Assembly: GCF_020166395.1 (NCBI RefSeq)
Contig: NZ_JAIQXU010000006.1
Span: forward strand, 62,001 to 126,000
Source: Deinococcus betulae
Lineage (GTDB): Bacteria; Deinococcota; Deinococci; Deinococcales; Deinococcaceae
Length of the DNA stretch: 64,000 bases
Direction of reading: 5' to 3'
The translations under genes and the position numbers were made by a program. How positions within the stretch are numbered: the stretch's first letter is position 1; each line of letters begins with the position of its first letter. The notes beneath the pieces were generated by a model. That model had not been told where the DNA came from and made no database searches. It was given only the letters and a program-made list of their open reading frames with translations. Shown piece by piece: positions 20,228 to 32,232 of the stretch.

Positions 20228-21136
20228 ATGAGTCAGTCTTTTTCTCCCGAATCCATCAGCATTGGCATTGACGTGGGCGGCACCAAGATCGCCAGCGGCG
20301 TGCTGCGCGGCGACGAGCTGCACGACCCCCATGTCGTCCCCACCCCCGAAACAGGCTGGAAGGCCGTGCTGGACGCCATTGCCGGCGAGGTCAGACGCCT
20401 TCAGGAGCGCCACCCCGAGGCCCGCCTGATCGGCGTGGGGATTCCGGGACCGCTGAACGCCGACCGCACCCGCGTCAAGTTTGCGCCCAACATCTACGGC
20501 TTTACCGATGTGCCGCTGGTGGACGGGTTGCGCGACCGCCTGGGGCAGCGCGCCGTGCTGGAAAATGACGCCAAGGCGGCGGCCCTGGCTGAAGCCCACC
20601 TGGGCGCGGCGCGCGGCGCCGAGAGCAGCATTTACGTGACGGTCAGCACCGGCATTGGCTCGGGCATCGTGCTGAACGGGCGCATCTGGCGCGGGCGGCA
20701 CGGCATTGCCGGCGAGATTGGGCATGTCACCGCCCTACCGGGCGGCCCGGTCAGCGGCGCGGGACTGGACGGCGCCCTGGAAGCGGTGGCGAGCGGCACG
20801 GCCATTGCCCGGGATGCCAGTTACGCCCTCAACCGTGACGTGACCACTGCCGAGGCCTTTGGCCTGGCGCAGCAGGGTCATCCCGGCGCCCGGCGGGTGG
20901 TCAGCCAGGCCATGCGCCACATCGGCATTGCCCTGGCCGACCTGCAAAAAACCATTGACCCCGAGGTCTTTGTGCTGGGGGGCGGCGTGGCCAGCGTGGG
21001 CGACTATTTCTTTCATGGTGTGCAGGCGGCGGCCGACGAATACGCGCAGGGCTTTGCGCCCGTCACCATCCGCCGCGCGCAACTGGGCGGCAACGCGGGC
21101 GTGATTGGCGCCGCGCTGGCCGCCCGCCACGGGTAA
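20228..21136 (+). CDS. ROK-family sugar kinase lacking the zinc cysteines
   Basis: 302 residues of the ROK fold: phosphate-1 motif GIDVGGTKIASG, catalytic Asp in ENDAKAAALAEAHLGAARG, GSGIVLNGRIWRGRHGIAGEIGH and adenosine motif VFVLGGGVAS. It probably phosphorylates glucose or a related hexose with ATP. The usual ROK zinc site, C-x-C-G-x2-G-C-L-E after EIGH, is replaced around residues 165-185 by SGAGLDGALE with no cysteine. ATG 20228 follows TCTGGAG, and MSQSF leads directly into the first beta strand. Confidence 0.9.
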   Translation: MSQSFSPESISIGIDVGGTKIASGVLRGDELHDPHVVPTPETGWKAVLDAIAGEVRRLQERHPEARLIGVGIPGPLNADRTRVKFAPNIYGFTDVPLVDGLRDRLGQRAVLENDAKAAALAEAHLGAARGAESSIYVTVSTGIGSGIVLNGRIWRGRHGIAGEIGHVTALPGGPVSGAGLDGALEAVASGTAIARDASYALNRDVTTAEAFGLAQQGHPGARRVVSQAMRHIGIALADLQKTIDPEVFVLGGGVASVGDYFFHGVQAAADEYAQGFAPVTIRRAQLGGNAGVIGAALAARHG

Positions 21137-21142
21137 GGGGGC

Positions 21143-21700
21143 GTGGACGCCCTGCTGACGGCGGCCGAACACTACGCCCGCCCCTTTTACGCCGAGCCCC
21201 ACCGGGCCTATCACAATGCGGCGCATGTGGAGGCGGTGCTGGACGCGCTGCGCCGCCGGGGCGTCCTCTCCCCCACCCTGGCCCTGGCCGTCTGGGGCCA
21301 CGACCTGATCTACGATCCGCGCGCGGGCGACAACGAGGCCCGCAGCGCCCAGGTCTTTGGCGAGTGGCTGACCGAACAGGACGCCGACCCTGCTCTGGTG
21401 GCCGAGGTCCGTACACTGATTCTGGCGACCCAGCACAAAGCCCTACCGGCCACACGCGACGAAGCACTGCTGGTGGACGCTGACCTGAGCGTTCTGGGGG
21501 CCGCTCCCACCGACTTCGCGGCCTACGATCAGGCCATCCGGCAGGAATACCACCACGTGCCAGGGCCGCTGTACCGCCTGGGCCGACGCAAGGTCCTGCA
21601 AAGCTTCCTGAAGCGGGAGCGAATTTTCTCGACGCCGGAGTTCGCAGAGCTGGAAGCGTCATCAAGGGCGAACCTGGCCGGGGCGGTGGCCAGGCTGTAG
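21143..21700 (+). CDS. HD-superfamily metal-dependent phosphohydrolase
   Basis: 185 residues. Metal ligands are visible as H24 and H28 (YHNAAHVE), H53-D54 (WGHDLIYDP) and a later Asp in LLVDADLSVLG, the layout of small stand-alone HD hydrolases. The substrate is unknown. GTG 21143 follows AAGGGGG and is only 6 nt after the ROK kinase stop, so the two are probably co-transcribed. Confidence 0.87.
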   Translation: MDALLTAAEHYARPFYAEPHRAYHNAAHVEAVLDALRRRGVLSPTLALAVWGHDLIYDPRAGDNEARSAQVFGEWLTEQDADPALVAEVRTLILATQHKALPATRDEALLVDADLSVLGAAPTDFAAYDQAIRQEYHHVPGPLYRLGRRKVLQSFLKRERIFSTPEFAELEASSRANLAGAVARL

Positions 21701-21860
21701 AGCGAATCGGGTCTGGTGCGTTTCAAAATCGGCACAGCACCGGGCTACCAACCCCAGGCTTAGAGGAGCCTCCTGCTCCTGTCGCTCGGCTGCGCCGCTT
21801 CCCAAGCCTGCTGGAAATGAATCGTTGACACCAACAGGTCAACCAGAGTCCATAGCAAAA

Positions 21861-21894
21861 CGCCCCCAGGACAGGCCTGGGGACGCTGGGGGCG
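21861..21894 (-). terminator. Terminator of the V-ATPase operon
   Basis: Stem CGCCCCCAG (21861-21869) / CTGGGGGCG (21886-21894). Read on the minus strand it ends in TTTTG, immediately downstream of atpD. The remaining 160 bp back to the HD gene show no gene. Confidence 0.82.
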
Positions 21895-21903
21895 AAGAAA
21901 GTT

Positions 21904-22587
21904 TTAGTCGGCCGCAGAGCCGTGGTTGCCGCTCTGGGCGTCCTGCTTGCTGGCCTTCTGGCCTTTAGCCTTGGCCTCAATCTTGGCCTTGATCTTCTTC
22001 TGGGTGTAGCTGGCTTCGCGCTCGCGCTGGTCCAGCACACTGCGAATAAAGCGGATGTCATCCTCGATACCGGGAATGACGATCTGCTCCAGGGCGTTCA
22101 CACGCCGGCTGGTCTTCTTGATTTCCTCGCCGATGCGGCGCAGCTTCGTTTCGGTCGCCGCGACCTTGACGATGGCTTCCATCACACCGCCGAAGTCGGT
22201 CGCCGCCTGAATCGTGCGTGCGCCAACATTGATCGGGCTGAACGTAGCACTCTGACCCCGCTCAGGGATGCTGATGCGGGGCACCTTCACGCCGTAGACG
22301 CTGTCAATCTGCATATCCACGGTGTAATCGCTGCTGCCCGCAAGGCTCAGGCTCTCAACGGCTTCCGGGCTGTCCCAGGCCTTGGCCCCGAACAGGCTGG
22401 TGTAGGCGCCCTTGCTGACGCCCGACAGCTGCTCGCGGGCGGCCAGCGCGTCTTTGACCAGGGCGAAAAACTCACCGATCAGGGCGTCGCGCTTGCGCTT
22501 GAGCAGGTCGGCGCCGCCGGACGCCGTCTTGAGGCCGGCCTTGCTGGCCAGCAGGGCACTGCGGGTGGGGCTAATCTGTCCTGCCAT
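21904..22587 (-). CDS. atpD: V/A-type ATP synthase subunit D (central rotor)
   Basis: 227 residues; long antiparallel coiled-coil rotor subunit that turns inside the A3B3 head and binds F. N-terminal ISPTRSALLASKAGLKTASGGADLLKRKRDALIGEF and C-terminal TSRRVNALEQIVIPGIEDDIRFIRSVLDQREREA are hallmark segments. A charged Lys/Ala tail ends the protein. ATG 22587 follows GGGAGGTGAAT. It is the last gene of the operon, 65 bp after atpB. Confidence 0.95.
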   Translation of the reverse strand: MAGQISPTRSALLASKAGLKTASGGADLLKRKRDALIGEFFALVKDALAAREQLSGVSKGAYTSLFGAKAWDSPEAVESLSLAGSSDYTVDMQIDSVYGVKVPRISIPERGQSATFSPINVGARTIQAATDFGGVMEAIVKVAATETKLRRIGEEIKKTSRRVNALEQIVIPGIEDDIRFIRSVLDQREREASYTQKKIKAKIEAKAKGQKASKQDAQSGNHGSAAD

Positions 22588-22652
22588 ACATATTCACCTC
22601 CCAGGTGGGTGAAGTTGGGAAGGACAGAGCGCCCCTCCCATCTGGGTCTAGG

Positions 22653-25813
<3,161 letters not shown>

Positions 25814-25931
25814 TTAAGTCTCCTTGAGAAGAGGTCGAAAAGGCTTTGGGGTCTCAGAGTCTAGGGAAGAAGACACACCGCATTTGTGGTCTCGTCCTTA
25901 GACCCTTTGACCGTCTAGCGCTTTGACATCT
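25814..25931 (-). other. 118-bp intercistronic gap with imperfect hairpin in atp operon
   Basis: Most atp genes touch or overlap, but atpF and atpA are separated by 118 bp. The gap contains GTCTAGGG (25858-25865) facing CCTTAGAC (25895-25902), with inner AGAC-ACACC / GTGGTCT pairing. It could be a processing or stability element that raises A/B output over F. No ORF was seen. Confidence 0.4.
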
Positions 25932-26258
25932 TTACAGTTTGATATCGAACCCAATCGTGTCGCGCACCAGTTTGCCCATGTAGGCCTTGGCGTCCACCGT
26001 ATCGGGGTTAAAAGCGTCTTTCAGGCTGGGAATCGGCAGCAGGATCGGCAGGTCACGGCCACGCATCACGCGGGCCGTGGCGGTGGCCGGGTCCGGAATC
26101 AGGCCGGTGTCCACGGCCACCAGGCCGTAGTCCCCTTCCGTGATCAGGCGTTCCAGTTCGCGCTGGGCGGCCTCGGGGGTGGTGTCTACCACCTCGGCGC
26201 CGGCCAGGCGGAAGCCCGTGGCGGTTTCGTGGTCGGTCAGAACGACGACTTTACGCAC
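25932..26258 (-). CDS. atpF: V/A-type ATP synthase subunit F
   Basis: 108-residue rotor-associated subunit with the Rossmann-like start RKVVVLTDHETATGFRLAGAEV and TPEAAQRELERLITEGDYGLVAVDTGLI, followed by the C-terminal PDTVDAKAYMGKLVRDTIGFDIKL. The GTG start lies 8 bp inside the end of atpC. Confidence 0.93.
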   Translation of the reverse strand: MRKVVVLTDHETATGFRLAGAEVVDTTPEAAQRELERLITEGDYGLVAVDTGLIPDPATATARVMRGRDLPILLPIPSLKDAFNPDTVDAKAYMGKLVRDTIGFDIKL

Positions 26259-27231
26259 CTTCCAGCTCCTTTGCCAGCTCGTCCTTGCTCAGGCCGTAGT
26301 ACTTGGCGCGGCCGATCAGGCGCATGCGGGCAATCTCCTGCTCCTTGCGGCGCAGGTAGTCCAGCGCCACGCCGGGGCCCAGCGCGTCAGCCATCGCCAC
26401 GTTGCGGCTGGCTTCGTCCAGCAGACGCCGGGCAATGGCTTCGGCTGTCCCCAGGTCCACGGCCTCGGTCACAGCCTGCAGATCCTGGGCCGACACGCTG
26501 TTGTCCCCACCGGCAATACGCAGGAAGTCGCTCTCGGTGACGTCCCGCCCGCCCGGAATGAAGTACCGGGCATTCGGGGCGCCGCCGCGCAGCTGGCGCG
26601 CGATCAGCAGGTTGCGAATGTCGATCTCGCGGGTAAAGTAGCGCCGCACGTTGGTGCCGCGTACGCCCGCCAGCACCGCGCGGTAATAGCCCTGGTCCAG
26701 GGCCACTTCGAGGTCTAGCAGGCTGCTGGCCCCGCCCGCCACAGCGGCGCGCAGAATCTGGCCGATCTTGCCCCCGGCCACCGACAGCGTCTGGGCCAGG
26801 CTGGGCACATCCGCGCTCTGGGCCGCGCCTTGCAGCACCGGCCAGGGGATGGTGCCGGCGGGAATCAGACCGGCGACGATGTCGTCGGCCTGGCGGCCCG
26901 TCAGCACGCCGCGCACCAGCGTCTTGACGTTTTGCAGGTCGTAGCGCAGCAGCAGGGCTTCGATTTCACGGGCGGGTTGCCCGGTGGCAATCGAGCGCAG
27001 GTGCGCCACCGAGCGCAGGTAGTTGCGGCTCAGGGCCTCGTCCAGCTGACCCAGGCCCGCGCCCTGGGCGGTGGCGTCGCCCAGGTCCTCGCGCAGCGGC
27101 GTCTCGCTGATCTGCCTCAGGAATTCCTGGTAGTTCACGGTGCTGGCGGCTTCATCCAGCGCCCGCGACTCGACCAGGGCGGTGCGCATCATGCGCACGC
27201 GGCCGTTGATATACCCGTAGGGGTTATTCAC
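26251..27231 (-). CDS. atpC: V/A-type ATP synthase subunit C
   Basis: 326 residues, all helical; the socket (d/C) subunit that joins the rotor ring to the central stalk. Family traits include PYGYINGRVRMMRTALVESR, AREIEALLLRYDLQNVKTLVRG and DIRNLLIARQLRGG. Begins at GTG, 12 bp after atpE. Confidence 0.92.
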   Translation of the reverse strand: MNNPYGYINGRVRMMRTALVESRALDEAASTVNYQEFLRQISETPLREDLGDATAQGAGLGQLDEALSRNYLRSVAHLRSIATGQPAREIEALLLRYDLQNVKTLVRGVLTGRQADDIVAGLIPAGTIPWPVLQGAAQSADVPSLAQTLSVAGGKIGQILRAAVAGGASSLLDLEVALDQGYYRAVLAGVRGTNVRRYFTREIDIRNLLIARQLRGGAPNARYFIPGGRDVTESDFLRIAGGDNSVSAQDLQAVTEAVDLGTAEAIARRLLDEASRNVAMADALGPGVALDYLRRKEQEIARMRLIGRAKYYGLSKDELAKELEGA

Positions 27232-27243
27232 TGCTTTCCCCCT

Positions 27244-27816
27244 TTACTGCTCGGCGAGCAGGCGGGACACCTGGGCGCTCAGGTCGGCGCGGCCAGCGTT
27301 CAGACGACCCAGGAGGGTGTTCTGCACGCTGGTCTTGCCGCCTTCGCCCACCAGGCGCACGCCCGTCTTGACCTGCTCGTTGACGCGCACGTCCAGCGAG
27401 CGGCCCAGCTGGGCCAGGGCCTGATGCACGGCCGCGTGCTCGGCGCTGGCGGCCTCAACCACCTGGGCGCTTGGCAGGGCCTGCAGGCCCTCGTCAATCA
27501 GGCGAGCGAGAATCTGCGGATATTCAGCGACGGTCGTGACCTCTTGCAGGGTCTGTTCAGCGGCCTGGAAGGCCTGAACCTGCAGGGTATCGCCCGCCGA
27601 GAGGCGCTGGGCGTTGGCATCCAGGTCAGCCGCGCTGCGCGCGCGGGTCAGACCGGCAGCGTAGTCGCTTTGCAGGGCGCGCTGGCGGCTGTCGACCATG
27701 GTGCGGGCGCGTTCCTGCGCCTGGGCTACGATCTGGTCCGCACGGGCCTGCCCATCGGCGCGAATGCGCGCGATTTCGCCCTGAATTTCGGTTTCGAGAA
27801 TGTCACCTAGGCTCAT
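27244..27816 (-). CDS. atpE: V/A-type ATP synthase subunit E (peripheral stalk)
   Basis: 190 residues. The N-terminal half is a long coiled coil (EIQGEIARIRADGQARADQIVAQAQERARTMV) and the C-terminal half a globular head that contacts A/B. It pairs with subunit G in the peripheral stalk. ATG start, 7 bp after the atpK stop. Confidence 0.92.
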   Translation of the reverse strand: MSLGDILETEIQGEIARIRADGQARADQIVAQAQERARTMVDSRQRALQSDYAAGLTRARSAADLDANAQRLSAGDTLQVQAFQAAEQTLQEVTTVAEYPQILARLIDEGLQALPSAQVVEAASAEHAAVHQALAQLGRSLDVRVNEQVKTGVRLVGEGGKTSVQNTLLGRLNAGRADLSAQVSRLLAEQ

Positions 27817-27823
27817 GGCGACC

Positions 27824-28144
27824 TTAACCGCGCAGCAGGAAGAAGCCGACGAAGCCGAAGATCACCAGGGTTTCCGGGATGAAGAACCAGATGGCCATCT
27901 GACCGAACTTCTCGGGGCGCTCGGCCACGACGCCAGCGGCGGCGGCGCCGATGGGGCCCTGCGCCAGACCGGTGCCCACGGCGCCCAGGCCCAGGGCCAG
28001 ACCGGCGCCGATGGCCTTGAGGCCCGCAGCGGTGGCGCCGGCGTCGCCGCCCGCAGCAGCTTCCTGCGCGAAGGCAGAGCCGAACAGGGTCATGGCGGTG
28101 AGGGCGGGCAGGTACTTGGCAGCGGCAAAAGCAGTGTTTTTCAT
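27824..28144 (-). CDS. atpK: V/A-type ATP synthase subunit K (proteolipid ring)
   Basis: 106 residues: an N-terminal signal-like helix (likely removed after FAQ), then two TM helices joined by AQGPIGAAAAGVVAERPEKFG. The ion-binding Glu is in WFFIPETLVIFGF. Two-helix protomers like this form the rotor ring in Thermus and Deinococcus; the coupling ion is presumably H+. ATG follows CCGGAGG. Confidence 0.95.
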   Translation of the reverse strand: MKNTAFAAAKYLPALTAMTLFGSAFAQEAAAGGDAGATAAGLKAIGAGLALGLGAVGTGLAQGPIGAAAAGVVAERPEKFGQMAIWFFIPETLVIFGFVGFFLLRG

Positions 28145-28160
28145 GTGATTCCTCCGGAAC

Positions 28161-30206
28161 TTATTTACGGGCAGCGGGGGCGAAAGGCGAGTAGCGGACG
28201 CCGGTTTCCTGGTAGAAGCCGGTGGGATTGAGATACTCGACCCAGACCAGACGGATGGGCTGCATGACGTGGCCCAGGATGGTCAGGACGAACAGGAAGG
28301 TATGCACCAGGATGCCCAGCACGATGCCAAATAGCGGCCCAATGATCGGCAGCACGCCGCCCAGACCCCAGCCGACATCGGTGGCGAGGTTGGCCAGAAT
28401 GGCGGCCGCCACACCCACCGCGAACAAACGGGTAAAGGAGATGATGTTGCCGCCGTTGGACAGCAGCTCGATGAGCATCAGCGGCGTCTTGCTGGCAATC
28501 AGGCCCACGACGAAGACCACGAAGCCGACCAGCATGACCAGCACGAGGGGATCAGCGAAGTTGCCCAGCGCGCCGAAGTTCTGGCCCGCCTTAGAGATGT
28601 AGGCCAGCAGAATCAGCCCCACCAGGCCGCCCAGCATGCCCACCGCTTCCCAGAAGTGGTGCATGTGCTTGTGCTTCCAGGTCAGCTGCGCCTTGAGGCC
28701 CCAGCTCCACAGCATGAAAATCACGCCCACGGCGATGCACAGCAGCATGATGGTGTTCGAGAAGTCCGACTGCACACGCGGGAAGATGATGGGAATCAGG
28801 CCCTTGAGGTGGCCTTCTTCCTGCAGGTGTTCAATGGTCAGTTCGCTGAACTGCACGCCCCAGACCCGCTGAATCAGGGCCGGATCGTAGAAGAAGACAT
28901 GCAACTTTTCCAGCACGTTGCCGAAGAATTCGCCGGTGGCCACGCCCCAGGCAATCGCCCAGAGCGACATGGTGCGCAGCACCACGCCCACGCGCTTGAG
29001 GGTCGCGGGGTCCAGGGTGATGCCCAGCAGGCCAATCGGCAGGCTCTCGCCGCGGCGCGCCTTGCCCAGGCCCCAGAGGGCCGCCAGCAAGAAGACCAGA
29101 CCAAAGCCGATGTCCGCGACGATAAAGCCGAAGAACAGGGGGAAGAACCACGCCACGATCCACGAAGGATCGAAGGTGCCGTACTTGGGCGGGTCCGAGA
29201 TGTTCAGCATGAACTCAAAGTTCTCGGTGTAGCTGCTGTTTTTCAGCTGCACCGGCACCCCGTCGCCGTGGTGGGCGTCCACAGGATGCAGCTCGAAGGT
29301 CGCGCTGTTCTTGAAAGGTGCGAGGACGCCCTGCAGGTCGGCCACGCGGTCTGCCGGGACGTAGCCCTGCAGCACGAAGCCGTACTTGCCACGTGCCGTC
29401 TGGGCGCGGGCGTCATCGATGCCCACGCGGTCGGCCAGAGCGTCACGGATGGCCGCCAGCAGCGGGCCGTGTTGCTTGGCCAGGGCACCCTTCTCGGCCT
29501 GGACCTGCTCCAGCGCCTGGGGCGCGGTGCGGGTAACCTGCTCAAAGGCCGCAGCCACTTCGGACAGCGGCAGGCGCTCGAAGCGGCCCGGCAGGCGCAG
29601 TTCGCCCAGGCGGGCCTTGCCCAGCGCCACGCGGGCGCGGTCGCGCTCGGTGCGCAGCACCGCCACCACCACAGCGGTCAGGCGGTCGCTGACGCGCTCC
29701 GTCCCCAGGGCAAAGCGCCCTGGAAGCTCGGCTTCCAGGGCGTTCTGAGCCGCCTGCAATTCAGCGGCCGTTTCCACGGTCAGGGGCAGCAGGCTCAGGC
29801 GCGCGCTGCGGTCCAGGCCACCCGCCGCGCGGGCCAGGGCAGAGACGACCTCGCCGTAGCTGCGCTGGGTGTCCAGATCGGCGCGCAGCTCGGCTTCGCG
29901 CTCACTCAGGGCCGCCGCAGGACCGGCGGCCTGCTCGACCACGGCGCTCCACTCGCTTTCAGCGGGCAGGGCGGCGCGGGTTGCGCGCGAGGCGTCCAGT
30001 TCCCCCAGGGTGCTTTCGGCGCGGGCGAGCAGACGCTCGGTGTCACGCCGCTCTTCGGCGGCCTGGCCCGACAGGGGCCCACTCTGAAAACCCTGGGCTT
30101 CCAGGGGCACGATATGCAGCACGCCCGCTTGTTGCAGGGCTTGCATGACCGCGCGGCTGTCACTTTGACGGCCGGCGACCACCACCTGCTGCATGGGGTT
30201 GATCAC
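28161..30206 (-). CDS. atpI: V/A-type ATP synthase subunit I (membrane stator)
   Basis: 681 residues. The N-terminal half (about 1-330) is cytosolic and helical; the C-terminal half has seven or eight TM helices starting near WIVAWFFPLFFGFIVADIGFG and ending NPTGFYQETGVRYSPFAPAARK. It forms the proton half-channels and anchors the peripheral stalks. GTG 30206 overlaps the subunit G stop (GTGA). Confidence 0.95.
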   Translation of the reverse strand: MINPMQQVVVAGRQSDSRAVMQALQQAGVLHIVPLEAQGFQSGPLSGQAAEERRDTERLLARAESTLGELDASRATRAALPAESEWSAVVEQAAGPAAALSEREAELRADLDTQRSYGEVVSALARAAGGLDRSARLSLLPLTVETAAELQAAQNALEAELPGRFALGTERVSDRLTAVVVAVLRTERDRARVALGKARLGELRLPGRFERLPLSEVAAAFEQVTRTAPQALEQVQAEKGALAKQHGPLLAAIRDALADRVGIDDARAQTARGKYGFVLQGYVPADRVADLQGVLAPFKNSATFELHPVDAHHGDGVPVQLKNSSYTENFEFMLNISDPPKYGTFDPSWIVAWFFPLFFGFIVADIGFGLVFLLAALWGLGKARRGESLPIGLLGITLDPATLKRVGVVLRTMSLWAIAWGVATGEFFGNVLEKLHVFFYDPALIQRVWGVQFSELTIEHLQEEGHLKGLIPIIFPRVQSDFSNTIMLLCIAVGVIFMLWSWGLKAQLTWKHKHMHHFWEAVGMLGGLVGLILLAYISKAGQNFGALGNFADPLVLVMLVGFVVFVVGLIASKTPLMLIELLSNGGNIISFTRLFAVGVAAAILANLATDVGWGLGGVLPIIGPLFGIVLGILVHTFLFVLTILGHVMQPIRLVWVEYLNPTGFYQETGVRYSPFAPAARK

Positions 30207-30520
30207 GGGAGCACCGCCCTCATGATCGTGTCCACGGCCTGCGCCAGCTTGCCCTCGGCGCGCGCGCGGGTCTGCGCGGCGTCCGACTGCGCCTGGGTGC
30301 GGGCCGTGTCACGGATCGACAGCATCTCTGCCGAGAGCTTCTGCTCGTGCTCGGCCTGCATGGCCTTGACCTGAGCTTCTGCATCCCGCAGGATGCCGGC
30401 GGCCTGCGCCTCGGCAGCGTCCACGGCCTGCTGCGCCTGGGTGCGCGCCGCTTCGATCTGCGCGTCCAGCGCCGCTTCACGGCTGGCCAGCTCACTTAAG
30501 ACTCGACTTGAGACGTCCAA
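30203..30520 (-). CDS. atpG: V/A-type ATP synthase subunit G/H, first gene of operon
   Basis: 105-residue coiled-coil peripheral-stalk subunit, rich in Ala, Gln and Glu (AQQAVDAAEAQAAGILRDAEAQVKAM). The start is TTG 30520, justified by a strong GGAGGAG eight bases upstream and by the operon position. It partners subunit E. The 5-prime region carries a palindrome at 30568-30586. Confidence 0.9.
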   Translation of the reverse strand: MDVSSRVLSELASREAALDAQIEAARTQAQQAVDAAEAQAAGILRDAEAQVKAMQAEHEQKLSAEMLSIRDTARTQAQSDAAQTRARAEGKLAQAVDTIMRAVLP

Positions 30521-30567
30521 AACTCACTCCTCCTTTCCCTTCGTGACTCAAGCACCCCGGTCAAGCG

Positions 30568-30586
30568 CCCCATGAACGTCATGGGG
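30568..30586. promoter_or_regulatory. Palindrome upstream of the V-ATPase operon
   Basis: CCCCATGA (30568-30575), ACG, TCATGGGG (30579-30586): a perfect 8-3-8 palindrome 48 bp before the atpG start. It could be an operator or a leader hairpin. No convincing -35/-10 pair could be assigned; a TACGAT -10-like box is present on the minus strand at 30655-30660. Confidence 0.4.
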
Positions 30587-30823
30587 TGTGGCGGGGGTGC
30601 GGTGAGTTTTTCGGTGGCCCGACCCTGGTAACCGTTGTGTCAGACTCGGGGCCCATCGTAACACAGCCCCCCAAGGCCCCCGGTAGGTCAAGCGTCCCTG
30701 AACGCCGATCACACGGGGGTCAGGCGTCTGAAACTTAGCAGTGAAAGTGCCCTGTCCTGGGCCTGGCGCCCAGAGGCCCACGCCGCCTGCGGCCCGCCCC
30801 TCCCCCTGCAGCACCCAACAGAA

Positions 30824-30854
30824 GCTGGCCCCCGGGATGCGGTCGGGGGCCAGC
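30824..30854 (-). terminator. amtB terminator
   Basis: Perfect 10-bp inverted repeat GCTGGCCCCC (30824-30833) / GGGGGCCAGC (30845-30854), 60 bp downstream of the amtB stop on its strand. It separates amtB from the V-ATPase promoter region. Confidence 0.75.
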
Positions 30855-30914
30855 GGACGTGGAGGGGCAAAGAGGAAGGGGCCGTGCAGAAGAGCGGCGA
30901 GGAAGGAGTGCGGC

Positions 30915-32219
30915 TCAGTCGCCGCCCACGAACACGGGGGCACCCAGGCCGGTTTCACTGTCCGAGTAGCCCTGCTCGCTGTGGGCGCTGACATCCATGC
31001 CGGCAACCTCCTGACTGGCCGGCACGCGCAGCGGGGTCACCAGACCCACCAGTTTGAGTAGCACGAACGAGCCGACCCCGGTGTAGGCCACGGCGGCGCC
31101 CACACCCAGCAACTGAATCAGCAGCTGCTCGCCCACGGGCCTACCGGCCCCGGTGGTCCAGGCCAGGGCGCCCGTCAGGACAGCGCCCACGATCCCGGCG
31201 ACCCCGTGGCAGGCAAAGACGTCCAGCGCGTCGTCGGCGCCCAGGCGGTGCTTGAGCTGCACGGCACCGAAACTGGCGGCGGCGCCCAGCACGCCCACCA
31301 GCACGGCGGCGGCGGGGCTGACAAAGGCGCAGGCGGGGGTAATGGCGACAAGGCCCACAACCAGGCCGGTGGCGGCGCCCACGGCGGTGGGTTTGCCGGC
31401 GCGCATGCTTTCCAGGCCCAGCCAGGTCAGCATGGCGGCGGCGGGGGCCACAAGGGTCGTGAGAAAGGCCAGGGCGGCCGTCTGATTGGCTGCCAGGGCG
31501 CTGCCCGCGTTAAAGCCCATCCAGCCGAACCACAGCAGGCCCGCGCCCAGCAGCACGAACGGCACGTTGTGGGGAATGTGCACGGCCCTGGGGTAGCCCA
31601 GGCGGGCGCCCAGCACCGTGGCGGCCACCAGCCCACTGACCCCGGCGGCAATGTGAATAACGGTGCCGCCCGCGAAATCCAGGGCGCCCAGCTTGAACAG
31701 CCAGCCGTCACTGCTCCAGACCCAGTGGGCCAGCGGCGAGTAAATCAGCAGGCTCCAGAGGCCCCCAAACAGCAGGAAGGCCCCAAAGCGCATGCGCTCG
31801 ATCACGGCGCCGCTGATGAGCGCCATGGCAATGATGGCGAACATGGCCTGAAACGCCGCAAAGACGTAGGTGGGAATGGTGCCGGTCAGGCCATTACTCA
31901 GGCCCGACAGCCCGGCGTTGACCAGGGTGCCCACCAAGTCGCCGCCGCCGGGCCCAAAAGCGATGGAGTAGCCGGCCAGCAGCCACAGCACGCCCACCAG
32001 GCCAATGGACACCACACTCATCATCATGGTGTTCAGCACGCTCTGGGTGCGGCTGAGGCCCCCGTAGAAAAAGGCCAGGCCCGGCGTCATCAAGAGCACC
32101 AGCGCCGAGGCCACCAGCATCCAGGCGGTGTCGCCGGTGTTCAGGGTCGGCGCTTCGGTTTGCGCCAGGGCGCTGGCCCCCAGGAGGGGCAGCAGGGCAA
32201 GAGCAGTTCTCAGGTTCAT
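30915..32219 (-). CDS. amtB: Ammonium transporter AmtB
   Basis: 434 residues: signal-like N-terminus (MNLRTALALLPLLGASALAQ), then 11 TM helices. The pore twin histidines appear in GGTVIHIAAGVSG and ACHGVAGIVG; the entry region MTPGLAFFYGGLSR is canonical. It imports ammonium/ammonia across the inner membrane and is regulated by PII binding. It follows glnB by 13 bp, the conserved pair. Confidence 0.97.
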   Translation of the reverse strand: MNLRTALALLPLLGASALAQTEAPTLNTGDTAWMLVASALVLLMTPGLAFFYGGLSRTQSVLNTMMMSVVSIGLVGVLWLLAGYSIAFGPGGGDLVGTLVNAGLSGLSNGLTGTIPTYVFAAFQAMFAIIAMALISGAVIERMRFGAFLLFGGLWSLLIYSPLAHWVWSSDGWLFKLGALDFAGGTVIHIAAGVSGLVAATVLGARLGYPRAVHIPHNVPFVLLGAGLLWFGWMGFNAGSALAANQTAALAFLTTLVAPAAAMLTWLGLESMRAGKPTAVGAATGLVVGLVAITPACAFVSPAAAVLVGVLGAAASFGAVQLKHRLGADDALDVFACHGVAGIVGAVLTGALAWTTGAGRPVGEQLLIQLLGVGAAVAYTGVGSFVLLKLVGLVTPLRVPASQEVAGMDVSAHSEQGYSDSETGLGAPVFVGGD

Positions 32220-32232
32220 GTGGGGCCTCCTG

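Noticed and set aside
21701..21860. A fourth copy of the dispersed intergenic repeat
   Set aside because: Short matches (CGTTGACA, CTCCTGTCGCTCGGCTG) occur, but the ordered block pattern of the other copies is absent.
30546..30552. ACTCAAG upstream of the V-ATPase operon as a second HAIR site
   Set aside because: Only a half-site; no CTTGAGT at the required 7-bp spacing.
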